The notes beneath the pieces are model-generated. The model searched no databases and was not told the origin of the DNA. It saw only the letters and a list, made by a program, of their open reading frames with translations. Shown piece after piece: positions 1 through 7,642 of a stretch of 64,000 nucleotides of DNA (its first letter is position 1; each line of letters starts with the position of its first letter). Origin of the DNA: Marinagarivorans cellulosilyticus (GTDB taxonomy: Bacteria > Pseudomonadota > Gammaproteobacteria > Pseudomonadales > Cellvibrionaceae); assembly GCF_021655555.1 (NCBI RefSeq), contig NZ_AP023086.1, positions 4,060,685 to 4,124,684 of the forward strand, read 5' to 3'. Both the position numbers and the translations under genes were made by a program.

Positions 1-938
1 CGCTTTGGTTGGTAATACTCAGGAATCAGTTGGGTTAAACGATGAATATCACCACTGGCAATTAGGCTTTCCAATAATAATGGCCCTGTGTTGCCCGAGG
101 CTAAATTCTCCACCGCGCCAACGTGTGCCAGTAGAGAAGCTAGCTCTTCATCGGCCACTACCACGGCCGTGCGCAAACCGGGCAAACCTAATTTAGACGC
201 ACTTAATACCGCCACAGACCCCGGGCGCCAGCGGTAGGCCTGCGATGGCGCCATAATATTCGGAAATGGCGCGCCATAAGCACAATCGACCAGCATAGGA
301 ATCCCCCAACGCTTAGCCTCGCCTTCTAGCCAGCGAACATCTTCAAGGTCAACAACATTAGCCGATGGGTTGGTTGGGCGGGACAAACACAGCGCTCCTG
401 AGTGCTCATCCAAAACCAGCGCACTACGATCTAACTTGTAACGAAAACGGTGCTCAGACTCCAACGCAATGATGGGCCGCGATACCGCAAAGGCATCACC
501 ACCAATCATCTGCCCGCGATAACCCACGTATTCAGGCAGCATAGGCAAATGAATACGTTGTGTTCCCTTAACACTTGGGCCACCCAATAAATTAAACAAC
601 CGGTTAAACGCCGACTGACCGCCATTCACCACAACCAAATTTTTAGCGCTAACCGGCCAACCTTGGTCCTGCAAATACTGGCTAAGCAACGGCAGCAACG
701 ATTCAGACCCTTGAGGCGACTGATAAACCCCCAACCAACGCTGAACCAATGCTTTATCATTAAGTAAAGCTTGTAAGTGCCGGCTAAAAATATCGCCAGC
801 CTCAGGAATTAACGCGGGATTACCGCCACCCAAAAACAATAAATCGGGGTTAGTATTTAAAGCTTCCCCCAAATCGCGCATAAGCTCTGCAATAGCAGAA
901 GGTGCGGCCATTCTTTGGCCGTAGTGTGATAATTTCAA
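1..938 (-). CDS. avtA: Valine--pyruvate aminotransferase (partial, C-terminus off the window)
   Basis: A PLP-dependent fold-type I aminotransferase that makes valine from 2-oxoisovalerate with alanine as donor, in the cytoplasm. The reading frame is open from 938 to the window edge, about 312 codons. It shows the AvtA-typical stretches LFLGGGNPALIPE near the N-terminus, VVNGGQSAF, SRPTNPSANV, and SASKLGLPGLR, whose lysine (about residue 249) should carry the PLP Schiff base. The chosen start is TTG at 938, because the encoded LKLSHYGQR aligns with the start of E. coli AvtA and GGAAG lies just upstream; an ATG (912-914 on the plus strand) is the alternative. The C-terminal part is beyond base 1. 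The family is confident from memory of the E. coli protein; AvtA is preferred over other class I/II aminotransferases because the N-terminal region matches along its length. Confidence 0.85.
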   Translation of the reverse strand, partial: MKLSHYGQRMAAPSAIAELMRDLGEALNTNPDLLFLGGGNPALIPEAGDIFSRHLQALLNDKALVQRWLGVYQSPQGSESLLPLLSQYLQDQGWPVSAKNLVVVNGGQSAFNRLFNLLGGPSVKGTQRIHLPMLPEYVGYRGQMIGGDAFAVSRPIIALESEHRFRYKLDRSALVLDEHSGALCLSRPTNPSANVVDLEDVRWLEGEAKRWGIPMLVDCAYGAPFPNIMAPSQAYRWRPGSVAVLSASKLGLPGLRTAVVVADEELASLLAHVGAVENLASGNTGPLLLESLIASGDIHRLTQLIPEYYQPK

Positions 939-1431
939 TCTAATACTTCCAACTTTTGACTACCGTTTTCCGAGTTTAATATACAACGCGATTTGATTTT
1001 AGTAAGTATTTTTTGAGTACCAGCGGCTCAGTACCAAATGCAATATAGCGTTAGGTGCGCTCCTAAAAGCACATAAAACCGCGCCCATATTAATTTCACA
1101 GGCACCTCTTCAGAACACCAAATCTACCAAAGTAACTAAAAACAAACGGATAAGGCAAAAAAGGGCAACCTTACAATTCCGGCCATTAATCAAAATTTTT
1201 ATCCGGCAATCACCATCATGTCGAATATCAAATTATTTTTGGAGGGTGCATTGCTCTGAAGTGTTATCTCTAAAGTGGTGATACAGCTATAGATGGACCT
1301 CAATTCCTGATAAATGCGGCGAACGTCTAGCGTAAATAAATACAATTCGCAGCGTTCAAGATGGAAAGAGCACTGACTAGCCTATAAGCCTCTCCACCAC
1401 ATGTACGCATTAATTACCATTTGGAGTTTGT
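939..1431. other. Intergenic region between divergent avtA and an outer-membrane protein gene
   Basis: A 493-base AT-rich stretch with no open frame of useful length on either strand. It must hold the promoters of avtA (leftward) and of the barrel protein gene (rightward). I see no convincing hairpin terminator, RNA gene or repeat in it. Confidence 0.5.
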
Positions 1432-2028
1432 ATGAAATTTTCAACATTACCTTTATCTGCATTATTACTATCCATAAGCAGCCTGGCTAATGCTAACGAC
1501 AACAACCTAGGAGCCTTTCTGGGGAGTGATTTTGCCTTGAGCCAACACAAGGTTTCAGCATCCGGCTATGAAGACGAATCAGATATGAGCGAATCTTATT
1601 CCGTTTATGCCGGCTATCAGTTTCACCACAACTGGGGCGCCAAGCTTTCTGTCGTTAATTTTGGTTCTGCGACCCCAATTGACGACTATGGAGTGAAAGC
1701 CGAAACCGAAGCGGATGGCAATACTTTAACAGCTGTATGGAGCACTAGTCGCAATGAAAAACAATGGTCAATGTATGCAGAGCTAGGGATTCTGCAATGG
1801 GACGTAACATTAACGGTTGACAGCCCCTATATGGATTCAGTAAGCCGAAGTGACTCAGGCACGAGTATTATCGGTGGTCTAGGCGGTAGCTATGCGATGA
1901 CTCGACATCTAGATATCACGTTATTTGCGTTGTGGGCTGCGACGGAATCAGACTTACCTATTGACCAGCACACTACACTTGACTTTCAATACTCGCGCTA
2001 TGGCGCCGGTCTTCAATATCATTTTTGA
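1432..2028 (+). CDS. Small outer-membrane beta-barrel protein
   Basis: A 198-residue exported protein. A signal peptide is clear (MKF, a leucine/serine-rich core, cleavage probably after LANA near residue 21). The mature part alternates polar and aromatic residues as in a transmembrane beta-barrel, with strand-like stretches such as SYSVYAGYQF and WSMYAELGIL. It ends in GLQYHF, and a C-terminal phenylalanine is the usual BAM recognition signal. The length suits an eight-stranded barrel of the OmpA-barrel/OmpW type. GGAG precedes the ATG. There is no operon partner. The function is unknown; it may be structural, an adhesin or a small-solute channel. The barrel assignment is inferred from sequence character, not from a specific family match. 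Confidence 0.7.
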   Translation: MKFSTLPLSALLLSISSLANANDNNLGAFLGSDFALSQHKVSASGYEDESDMSESYSVYAGYQFHHNWGAKLSVVNFGSATPIDDYGVKAETEADGNTLTAVWSTSRNEKQWSMYAELGILQWDVTLTVDSPYMDSVSRSDSGTSIIGGLGGSYAMTRHLDITLFALWAATESDLPIDQHTTLDFQYSRYGAGLQYHF

Positions 2029-2333
2029 TCTAAGGGAGCCGACCATATTGCAAATGAAGCGCTGTGCTAGGTAAAAAAATAATCTCGCTGAAACTCTTCA
2101 ACAGTTTCGACACTTTTCTCTAATAAAACGGGTGCCCAGTAATTTGGGCGCCTTATTGAATAAGAGCGCGCAAAGAGACGACAATAAGTCAAAGTCAGGT
2201 CTACTCAATAAAAGTATTACTGCGCATAGGTATCAGTTTACTCACCTCACAAAACCGAAAATATCAAAAACCATCATTATCCGATAACATCACAAAAATA
2301 AACGTGCAGCTAAAACCAGGATCAACACCAACC
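2029..2333. other. Intergenic region with a weak terminator-like hairpin
   Basis: About 305 bases between the barrel protein gene and the Lrp-type regulator. At 2131-2152 GGTGCCC and GGGCGCC can pair (one G-T pair) around an 8-base loop, followed by a short T-rich run. This may terminate the barrel protein transcript. Nothing else is recognisable. Confidence 0.4.
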
Positions 2334-2807
2334 ATGAACGAAAACACCACCCTCGACAAATTCGATCGATTGATTCTTAAAGCGTTGCAAGAAAATGCCG
2401 ATTACTCAATGAACGAAATTGGCGAACGCGTGGGCTTGTCTCATACACCATGCTGGCGGCGGGTTAAGCGTTTGGAGCAAGATGGCTACATTAAAAAACG
2501 AGTGACCCTACTGGACGCAAACACGCTGAATTTAAGTGTTAGTGTGCACGCCTATTTAACCATTAAAAGTCACGATGAAAGCTCGCTTAATGCTTTTGAA
2601 GAAGCCGTACTAAAGGTGCCGCAGGTGGTCGAATGCTATTCCACTACGGGGGATAAAGATTATTTGTTGCGGATTATTGTAAGTACTGTGGATGCTTACG
2701 AAAAGCTACTGAAAAAGACCTTGGTTCACCTGCCAAACGTGGCGTCAATTAACTCGACCTTTGCCTTAAAACAGGTGAAATACACCACCGAATTACCACT
2801 TAACTAA
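2334..2807 (+). CDS. Lrp/AsnC family transcriptional regulator
   Basis: A DNA-binding regulator of about 157 residues. The N-terminal winged HTH covers roughly residues 5-55: LDKFDRLILKALQ, then SMNEIGERVGLSHTPCWRRVKRLE as the recognition helix region. A RAM (AsnC-type ligand-binding, oligomerising) domain follows, with the typical VVECYSTTGDKDYLL and FALKQVKYTTELP tail. An upstream GTG at 2304 keeps the frame but has no ribosome binding site. ATG at 2334 starts MNENTTLDKFD like other family members, so I use it. The spacing from AGGA is rather long. Targets cannot be read from the sequence. The gene converges on the acyl-CoA dehydrogenase gene and shares a terminator with it. Confidence 0.88.
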   Translation: MNENTTLDKFDRLILKALQENADYSMNEIGERVGLSHTPCWRRVKRLEQDGYIKKRVTLLDANTLNLSVSVHAYLTIKSHDESSLNAFEEAVLKVPQVVECYSTTGDKDYLLRIIVSTVDAYEKLLKKTLVHLPNVASINSTFALKQVKYTTELPLN

Positions 2808-2844
2808 CGTCGCCTAAAAAGCGATGTACCAACTACCAAACTCG

Positions 2845-2888
2845 CCAATAGCCCCAAACCTTTAGCAGCCTTGGGGCTATTGGTTTTT
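2845..2888. terminator. Bidirectional rho-independent terminator
   Basis: A perfect 13-base inverted repeat (2845-2857 and 2871-2883) with a 13-base loop, followed by five T on the plus strand. It sits between the converging Lrp-type and acyl-CoA dehydrogenase genes and runs up to the latter's stop codon. Confidence 0.8.
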
Positions 2889-4677
2889 AAAAACTAAAGT
2901 GCTCGGCATCTAACGCGGTTAAATTGGCAGCGCCAGACTTTATGGTTTCGTGCAAAGTGCGCGTGCGCGGTAAAATGCGCTGATAATAGAAGGTTGCCGT
3001 TTTTAGCTTCGCTTGGTAAAAGTCCGATTCGCTACCGCCAAGCTTAGCCTGTGCAACCGCCGCCGCGCGCGCCCAAAAGTACGCCTGCGTGATATAACCG
3101 GAATACATTAGGTAATCCACACTGGCTGCGCCAACCTCGTCGGCATTATTCATGGCCGCTAAACCAATGTGCATTGTTAGCTCACCCCACTCTTTATTAA
3201 CCGCGGCGAGTGGCTCAATGTAAGCTTGCAAAGCCGCATTATCTTTATGCCCTTGGCAGAACTTGTGGATGATTTTGGTGAAACGTTTTAGCATTTCACC
3301 TTGTGATTGCAATACTTTTCGGCCCAGTAAATCTAACGCCTGAATGCCCGTGGTCCCTTCGTAGAGCGTCGATATACGGCTATCGCGTACATTTTGCTCG
3401 GCGCCCCACTCCGCAATATAGCCGTGGCCACCAAAACACTGCATACCGAGGTTTGCACTTTCAAAGCCGCTTTCTGTCATAAAGGCTTTGGCAATTGGCG
3501 TTAAAAAGGCAAGCAACTCGCTAGCTTCAGCCCGCTCGGCGTCGTCCGTACCGTTATACTCCACGTCCACTAACTGCGATATATAGTACGCCAACATTCG
3601 GCCACCTTCGGCGAATGCTTTTTGCGTAAGTAGCATACGGCGAACATCGGGATGCACAATAATAGGGTCGGCAGGGCCGCTAGGATTTTTAACACCGGAT
3701 AACGACCGCATTTGTAAACGGTCTTTGGCATAGGCTAACGATTTTTGAAACCCAAGCTCAGCATGCGAAAGCCCTTGTATTGCAGTACCTAAGCGTGCGC
3801 CATTCATAAAGGTAAACATGCAATTCAAGCCACGATTGGCTTCACCAATTAAAAAGCCTTTCGCGCCATCAAAATTTAGCACGCAAGTTGCGTTACCGTG
3901 AATGCCCATTTTATGCTCAAGCGAGCCACAAGCTACATTATTGCGTGCACCTATGCCGTCACCTTCGGGCAAAAATTTTGGCACAATAAACAGCGATATA
4001 CCTTTGGTACCCTCAGGCGCATCGGGTAAGCGAGCCAATACAATATGTACGATGTTTTCAGCCAGATCATGCTCGCCAGCAGAAATAAATATTTTCGTTC
4101 CAGTAACGGCGTAGCTACCGTCTGCAGAAGGTTCTGCTTTGGTTTTCAGCATGCCTAAATCGGTCCCGCAGTGCGGCTCGGTTAAGCACATCGTGCCGGT
4201 CCACTCACCGGCAATTAGGTGTTTTAAATAGGTCGTTTTTTGTTCGTCAGAGCCATGGGTACCAATGGTTTTCATAGCACCATGACTTAGCCCGGGGTAC
4301 ATTCCCCAAGACCAATTAGCCGTGCCTACCATCTCACTTACAATTGTCTCGAGGGATTCGGGCAAACCTTGGCCACCGTATTCCACGGGGTGGATCATGC
4401 TGGGCCAGCCGGCTTCGATATACTGCCGATAAGCCTCTTTGAAACCTGTAGGCGTGGTGACGGTTCCGTTATCGAACTTACAACCTTCGGTATCGCCAAC
4501 TCTATTTAATGGTGCTAGTACGTTTTCACAAAACTTGCCGGCCTCTTCTATTACCGCGTCAACCACATCGCGGGTAGCATCTTCGCCATTGGTTAAACGT
4601 TGGCAATGTGCCTCGTAATCAAGCAGCTCGTGCAATACAAACTGCATATCTCTTGCGGGAACTTTGTAATCAGTCAT
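2887..4677 (-). CDS. Acyl-CoA dehydrogenase, DmdC-like long form
   Basis: A flavoprotein of 596 residues that oxidises an acyl-CoA at the alpha-beta bond and passes electrons to ETF. It is longer than the ~380-residue classical enzymes. It belongs to the ~600-residue group with an extra C-terminal domain that includes 3-methylmercaptopropionyl-CoA dehydrogenase (DmdC). Visible motifs are MCLTEPHCGTDLG (FAD/substrate region), FGGHGYIAEWG, and LYEGTTGIQ, where Glu440 should be the catalytic base. The N-terminus (DMQFVLHELL) matches the family. The true substrate is open: DMSP-derived methylmercaptopropionyl-CoA or a fatty acyl-CoA. The gene stands alone on the minus strand behind an AraC-type regulator gene, with 159 bases between. 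Confidence 0.85.
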   Translation of the reverse strand: MTDYKVPARDMQFVLHELLDYEAHCQRLTNGEDATRDVVDAVIEEAGKFCENVLAPLNRVGDTEGCKFDNGTVTTPTGFKEAYRQYIEAGWPSMIHPVEYGGQGLPESLETIVSEMVGTANWSWGMYPGLSHGAMKTIGTHGSDEQKTTYLKHLIAGEWTGTMCLTEPHCGTDLGMLKTKAEPSADGSYAVTGTKIFISAGEHDLAENIVHIVLARLPDAPEGTKGISLFIVPKFLPEGDGIGARNNVACGSLEHKMGIHGNATCVLNFDGAKGFLIGEANRGLNCMFTFMNGARLGTAIQGLSHAELGFQKSLAYAKDRLQMRSLSGVKNPSGPADPIIVHPDVRRMLLTQKAFAEGGRMLAYYISQLVDVEYNGTDDAERAEASELLAFLTPIAKAFMTESGFESANLGMQCFGGHGYIAEWGAEQNVRDSRISTLYEGTTGIQALDLLGRKVLQSQGEMLKRFTKIIHKFCQGHKDNAALQAYIEPLAAVNKEWGELTMHIGLAAMNNADEVGAASVDYLMYSGYITQAYFWARAAAVAQAKLGGSESDFYQAKLKTATFYYQRILPRTRTLHETIKSGAANLTALDAEHFSF

Positions 4678-4814
4678 AGCGGCCTCGTGCGTTTAGTCTT
4701 GCTAAATATTGTAGTACCAAGCCCTGCTACAAGTAGATAACCAATTAACGCAGGTTTGATTACTTAATCCGCTATCTTTTTGTGTTTTGGCCAAGCTTTA
4801 TAATATACAGCTAT

Positions 4815-4829
4815 AAGTGTAGGACACTT
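4815..4829. promoter_or_regulatory. Short perfect palindrome upstream of the acyl-CoA dehydrogenase gene
   Basis: AAGTGT-N3-ACACTT, just past the stop of the AraC-type regulator gene and about 140 bases upstream of the dehydrogenase start. It could be an operator or a weak hairpin; there is no T tract to make it a good terminator. Confidence 0.25.
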
Positions 4830-4836
4830 CCGTCAA

Positions 4837-5886
4837 TTACTCACACTGCATATCAACATTCAGGTGTTTTTTGCGGTATTGCCCTGGCGTCATACCAGTC
4901 CACTTTTTGAAGGCCCGAAAGAACGCGCTCGGCTCATCAAAGCCTAAACGCTCTGCCACCATAACATTGGTAAGATCCCTGCAAGCTAACAGCTGGATCG
5001 CCGCCTCTAAGCGACACTCGTCTTTAAGTGTTTGATAGGCTGAATTTTCATCGGCCAAATGCCGGCGTAACGTTGTCACCGACATATTTAAAGTTTCGGC
5101 GACCTGCTCCGCCGATGGCATGTTATGGCCAACGTCTTTATTTAACAGTGCACGTACTTTCTCAGTGGTACTAATTTGGCTAGAGTCTTGAGTTACGATT
5201 TGGTAAGGCGCTGTACGCAGGAAGTCGGGTAAGTTCTGGTGGTTTTGCACCACTGGGCGATTCAGTACGCTCAAAGGATATAGCAAAGCATTGATAGGCT
5301 GGTTGTACTGCACATCTTGCTCACACAACGAACGGACACTTTGAATGGTTTCACCGGCACCAAAGCTTAGCCGTAAACCCTCAATCGGCAGCGATGTACC
5401 CGCTAGCCAGCAAGCTAACTGGTGCCCAGCCACCAATGTGGTCAACAGCTGCTCTGGCGTTGCATTCGCTTGCAGCTGATCTAATTCTTCAGCGCTGCTA
5501 GTGCGCACCGGCGATATAAACACCCGCGCTAAGCCATGGTATTCATCAATGCTATAGCGAACTTTAAACCCCTTACATACCTCGGCGAACTCACCGGCTA
5601 ACTCTAAAGCTTGGCGAATATTACCGGCGGTGAGTAAGGTCAAGCACATTAAACGAAATGCACCAACAGGCACCTTGCCGCCAGAGAACATGCCAAACCA
5701 TTCATCGCCACTTAAAAAGATAAGGCGTCTGTACAACTGGCCATATTTAAACGATGGAAGGCCAGCTTTCATATCATCGGGCGTGAGCTCTAATTCAGCT
5801 AAGGCATCGCTGTAATCAATACCGTTTTGCTTCGCCTCATCGAGCAAATGCCGTACAAGTGCGGCCGGAACTTTTGGCGTGAACAT
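4837..5886 (-). CDS. AraC family transcriptional regulator with arabinose-binding-like N-terminal domain
   Basis: A regulator of about 349 residues. The N-terminal ~200 residues resemble the Arabinose_bd-type ligand domain of OruR/ArgR-like AraC proteins (SGDEWFGMFSGGKVPVGAF is typical). The C-terminal ~100 residues are the two-HTH AraC domain, ending AERLGFDEPSAFFRAFKKWTG then GMTPGQYRKKH. ATG at 5886 is preferred over the longer frame (5925), because AGAGG lies just upstream and the longer start would run deep into the preceding gene. The stop of the 77-residue membrane protein gene is one base away, so the two are probably co-transcribed. A role controlling the downstream acyl-CoA dehydrogenase gene is only a guess from position. 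Confidence 0.85.
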   Translation of the reverse strand: MFTPKVPAALVRHLLDEAKQNGIDYSDALAELELTPDDMKAGLPSFKYGQLYRRLIFLSGDEWFGMFSGGKVPVGAFRLMCLTLLTAGNIRQALELAGEFAEVCKGFKVRYSIDEYHGLARVFISPVRTSSAEELDQLQANATPEQLLTTLVAGHQLACWLAGTSLPIEGLRLSFGAGETIQSVRSLCEQDVQYNQPINALLYPLSVLNRPVVQNHQNLPDFLRTAPYQIVTQDSSQISTTEKVRALLNKDVGHNMPSAEQVAETLNMSVTTLRRHLADENSAYQTLKDECRLEAAIQLLACRDLTNVMVAERLGFDEPSAFFRAFKKWTGMTPGQYRKKHLNVDMQCE

Positions 5887-5887
5887 G

Positions 5888-6121
5888 CTATTCCTCTTCA
5901 ACAGTCGTTTTTGTGCGACGCACAAAACGTAAAGCCAACCCCAATACCGCGGATATTAAAATAATAACGGCCAAAAAGCCCAAGCTGACCAACAAATAAG
6001 CGAGGGCATCGCTGACCGACAAATCCCAGCCCCATATAAACAAACCAATAAAACATACAGAAGCAAGCATATGACTCATAAAACGGGTTTTCTTACTGAT
6101 CTTAAACTTTACCTTAGCCAT
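5888..6121 (-). CDS. Small two-helix inner-membrane protein
   Basis: A 77-residue protein that I do not recognise. It has a basic N-terminus (MAKVKFKISKKTRF), two hydrophobic segments (about residues 16-30 and 39-65), and a basic then acidic tail ending RRTKTTVEEE. That suggests a helical hairpin with both ends in the cytoplasm. It lies between the HAD phosphatase gene and the AraC-type regulator gene, with small gaps, and is probably in one transcript with them. Confidence 0.6.
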   Translation of the reverse strand: MAKVKFKISKKTRFMSHMLASVCFIGLFIWGWDLSVSDALAYLLVSLGFLAVIILISAVLGLALRFVRRTKTTVEEE

Positions 6122-6142
6122 ACCACTCTCTTACTTAACACA

Positions 6143-6991
6143 CTAAATGAGTACATCTAACACTTTTGCGATGCCATCTTCCCATACTGGCGAGGTCACA
6201 ATGTTAGCGACGTTTTTAACCGCATCAGAGGCATTCCCCATAGCAACACCTACACCAGCCATAGAAATAAATTCCATATCCGACTGCGCATCCCCAAAAC
6301 TAATCACATTACTTGCACTAATGCCATAGTGCGCTAACAGGTAATCAAAAGCTGCACGTTTACTGGCACTGTGATGAATAATACTGGCAAACAACCAGCG
6401 TGGGTATGCTGGCAGCTTGGCATAGGCAAATATGCAATCTGGAAAACGCTGCTCTAAAACCTGCAGCGCATTCGCGCTTTTATCTAAATCAACACCCACT
6501 AGCAGCTTTATGACGGGATCATGGACTGTATCAAAGCTCTGCATGATCGGCTGCGTACGTAAATGCTTACAATGCACCCCAAGTATCTCGGGTGCTACAT
6601 CACGTTCGATGTAAAGGCCGGCATCGGTGTAAAGCTCGTAATATAAATGTTGTTCGCGCAGCTGCGCCAATAGCTTTTTTACGCTTGAATCAGGTAGTGG
6701 ATGAGCCTTGTGTAACGTATTAGTCGATGGCTCAAATATTTGTGCCCCCGTGCAAAAAACGCCAGTATCCACTAAACCAAGCTCCTGCCACAAAAAGCGC
6801 GTCGCAAAATACGGACGGCCACTGGCTACAGCTGTTTTGACGCCCAAGGCTTGCACCCTAGCAATGCTTTTTTGTACCCCTGCGGTGTAATTGCCATCAA
6901 CATTTAATAAGGTGCCATCAACATCAAACAAAGCCAATCGTATATCCGGCTTTTGGTCGCTCAGTAAAAATTGCTCAAGGGAGATAGTCAT
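6143..6991 (-). CDS. HAD superfamily hydrolase, Cof type (IIB)
   Basis: A cytosolic phosphatase of about 282 residues. Motif I is LALFDVDGTLL (nucleophile Asp and DxD), motif II is AVASGRP, and the motif III/IV region contains SKRAAFDYLL and SFGDAQSDMEFISMAGVGVAMGNA, which is typical of Cof-type sugar-phosphate or nucleotide phosphatases with a C2B cap. The ATG at 6991 follows GGAA. The earlier GTG at 7012 would add seven residues without support. The substrate is not predictable. It sits six bases from the start region of the SLT lipoprotein gene's downstream end and is probably in the same transcript. Confidence 0.85.
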   Translation of the reverse strand: MTISLEQFLLSDQKPDIRLALFDVDGTLLNVDGNYTAGVQKSIARVQALGVKTAVASGRPYFATRFLWQELGLVDTGVFCTGAQIFEPSTNTLHKAHPLPDSSVKKLLAQLREQHLYYELYTDAGLYIERDVAPEILGVHCKHLRTQPIMQSFDTVHDPVIKLLVGVDLDKSANALQVLEQRFPDCIFAYAKLPAYPRWLFASIIHHSASKRAAFDYLLAHYGISASNVISFGDAQSDMEFISMAGVGVAMGNASDAVKNVANIVTSPVWEDGIAKVLDVLI

Positions 6992-7018
6992 TGAATTTCC
7001 GTTACGATGCACTTGGCA

Positions 7019-7642
7019 CTAAAAAAACCAAAAGCGATTTTTTTCTAGCTCTTTTTTACAGCCTTTAATTTGCTGTTGGTACATTTTTGCCCGCGAAGAA
7101 ACTTTAAGGGCAACCTTTTTTAACCAAGGCTTTTTATTGTAAGAGCGGCGTTCATAACCGCCATGGCCTTCATGATACGCCAAGTATTGCCTATAAGCGT
7201 CGCCTAAGCCTATACCTAAACGGCGCTGGCTCTCTTTGTTGTACCAACCAATAAATTGTGTCACATCACCAAAGTCATCGCGATCTGCACCGCGCGCTCC
7301 AGTTTTATCCTGGTACCAACGCCAAGTGGCATCTTTTACTTGGGCATAACCGTAAGCATCGCTGGCCCTAGGACCGGGAATAATCCAGAGGATCTTCTTT
7401 CTGGGGGGGCGCGCATCGGCTTTAAAACGCGATTCTTGATGTATAAACGCCAGCTTCGTTGCGACCGGTGTGCCCCACTTATTGGCAGCCTTTACGGCAT
7501 CTTTATACCAACTTTTTTTGCCGCCAAGTATGTCGCAAGCGTCATCCATTTGAGTAGGCCTGTAGCCCGCGCAACCACTTGCAAAGGCTACCAATACAAC
7601 ACTAAAACAGAAGCTGCTAATTATTCGAATTGTTCTAACCAC
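7019..7642 (-). CDS. Transglycosylase SLT-like lipoprotein
   Basis: A 207-residue outer-envelope lipoprotein. The signal ends in the lipobox FASGC (Cys24). The body looks like the SLT lysozyme-like fold: AFIHQESRFKADA carries the likely catalytic glutamate, followed by DAYGYAQVKDATW and YLAYHEGHGGYERRSY, the usual pattern for lytic transglycosylases. It likely cleaves the peptidoglycan glycan strand in the periplasm. It starts at GTG 7642, inside the 3' end of ligA (22-base overlap), so it is translationally coupled to ligA. The lysine-rich tail is unassigned. The reaction is inferred from fold; no substrate is shown by the sequence. Confidence 0.75.
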   Translation of the reverse strand: MVRTIRIISSFCFSVVLVAFASGCAGYRPTQMDDACDILGGKKSWYKDAVKAANKWGTPVATKLAFIHQESRFKADARPPRKKILWIIPGPRASDAYGYAQVKDATWRWYQDKTGARGADRDDFGDVTQFIGWYNKESQRRLGIGLGDAYRQYLAYHEGHGGYERRSYNKKPWLKKVALKVSSRAKMYQQQIKGCKKELEKNRFWFF

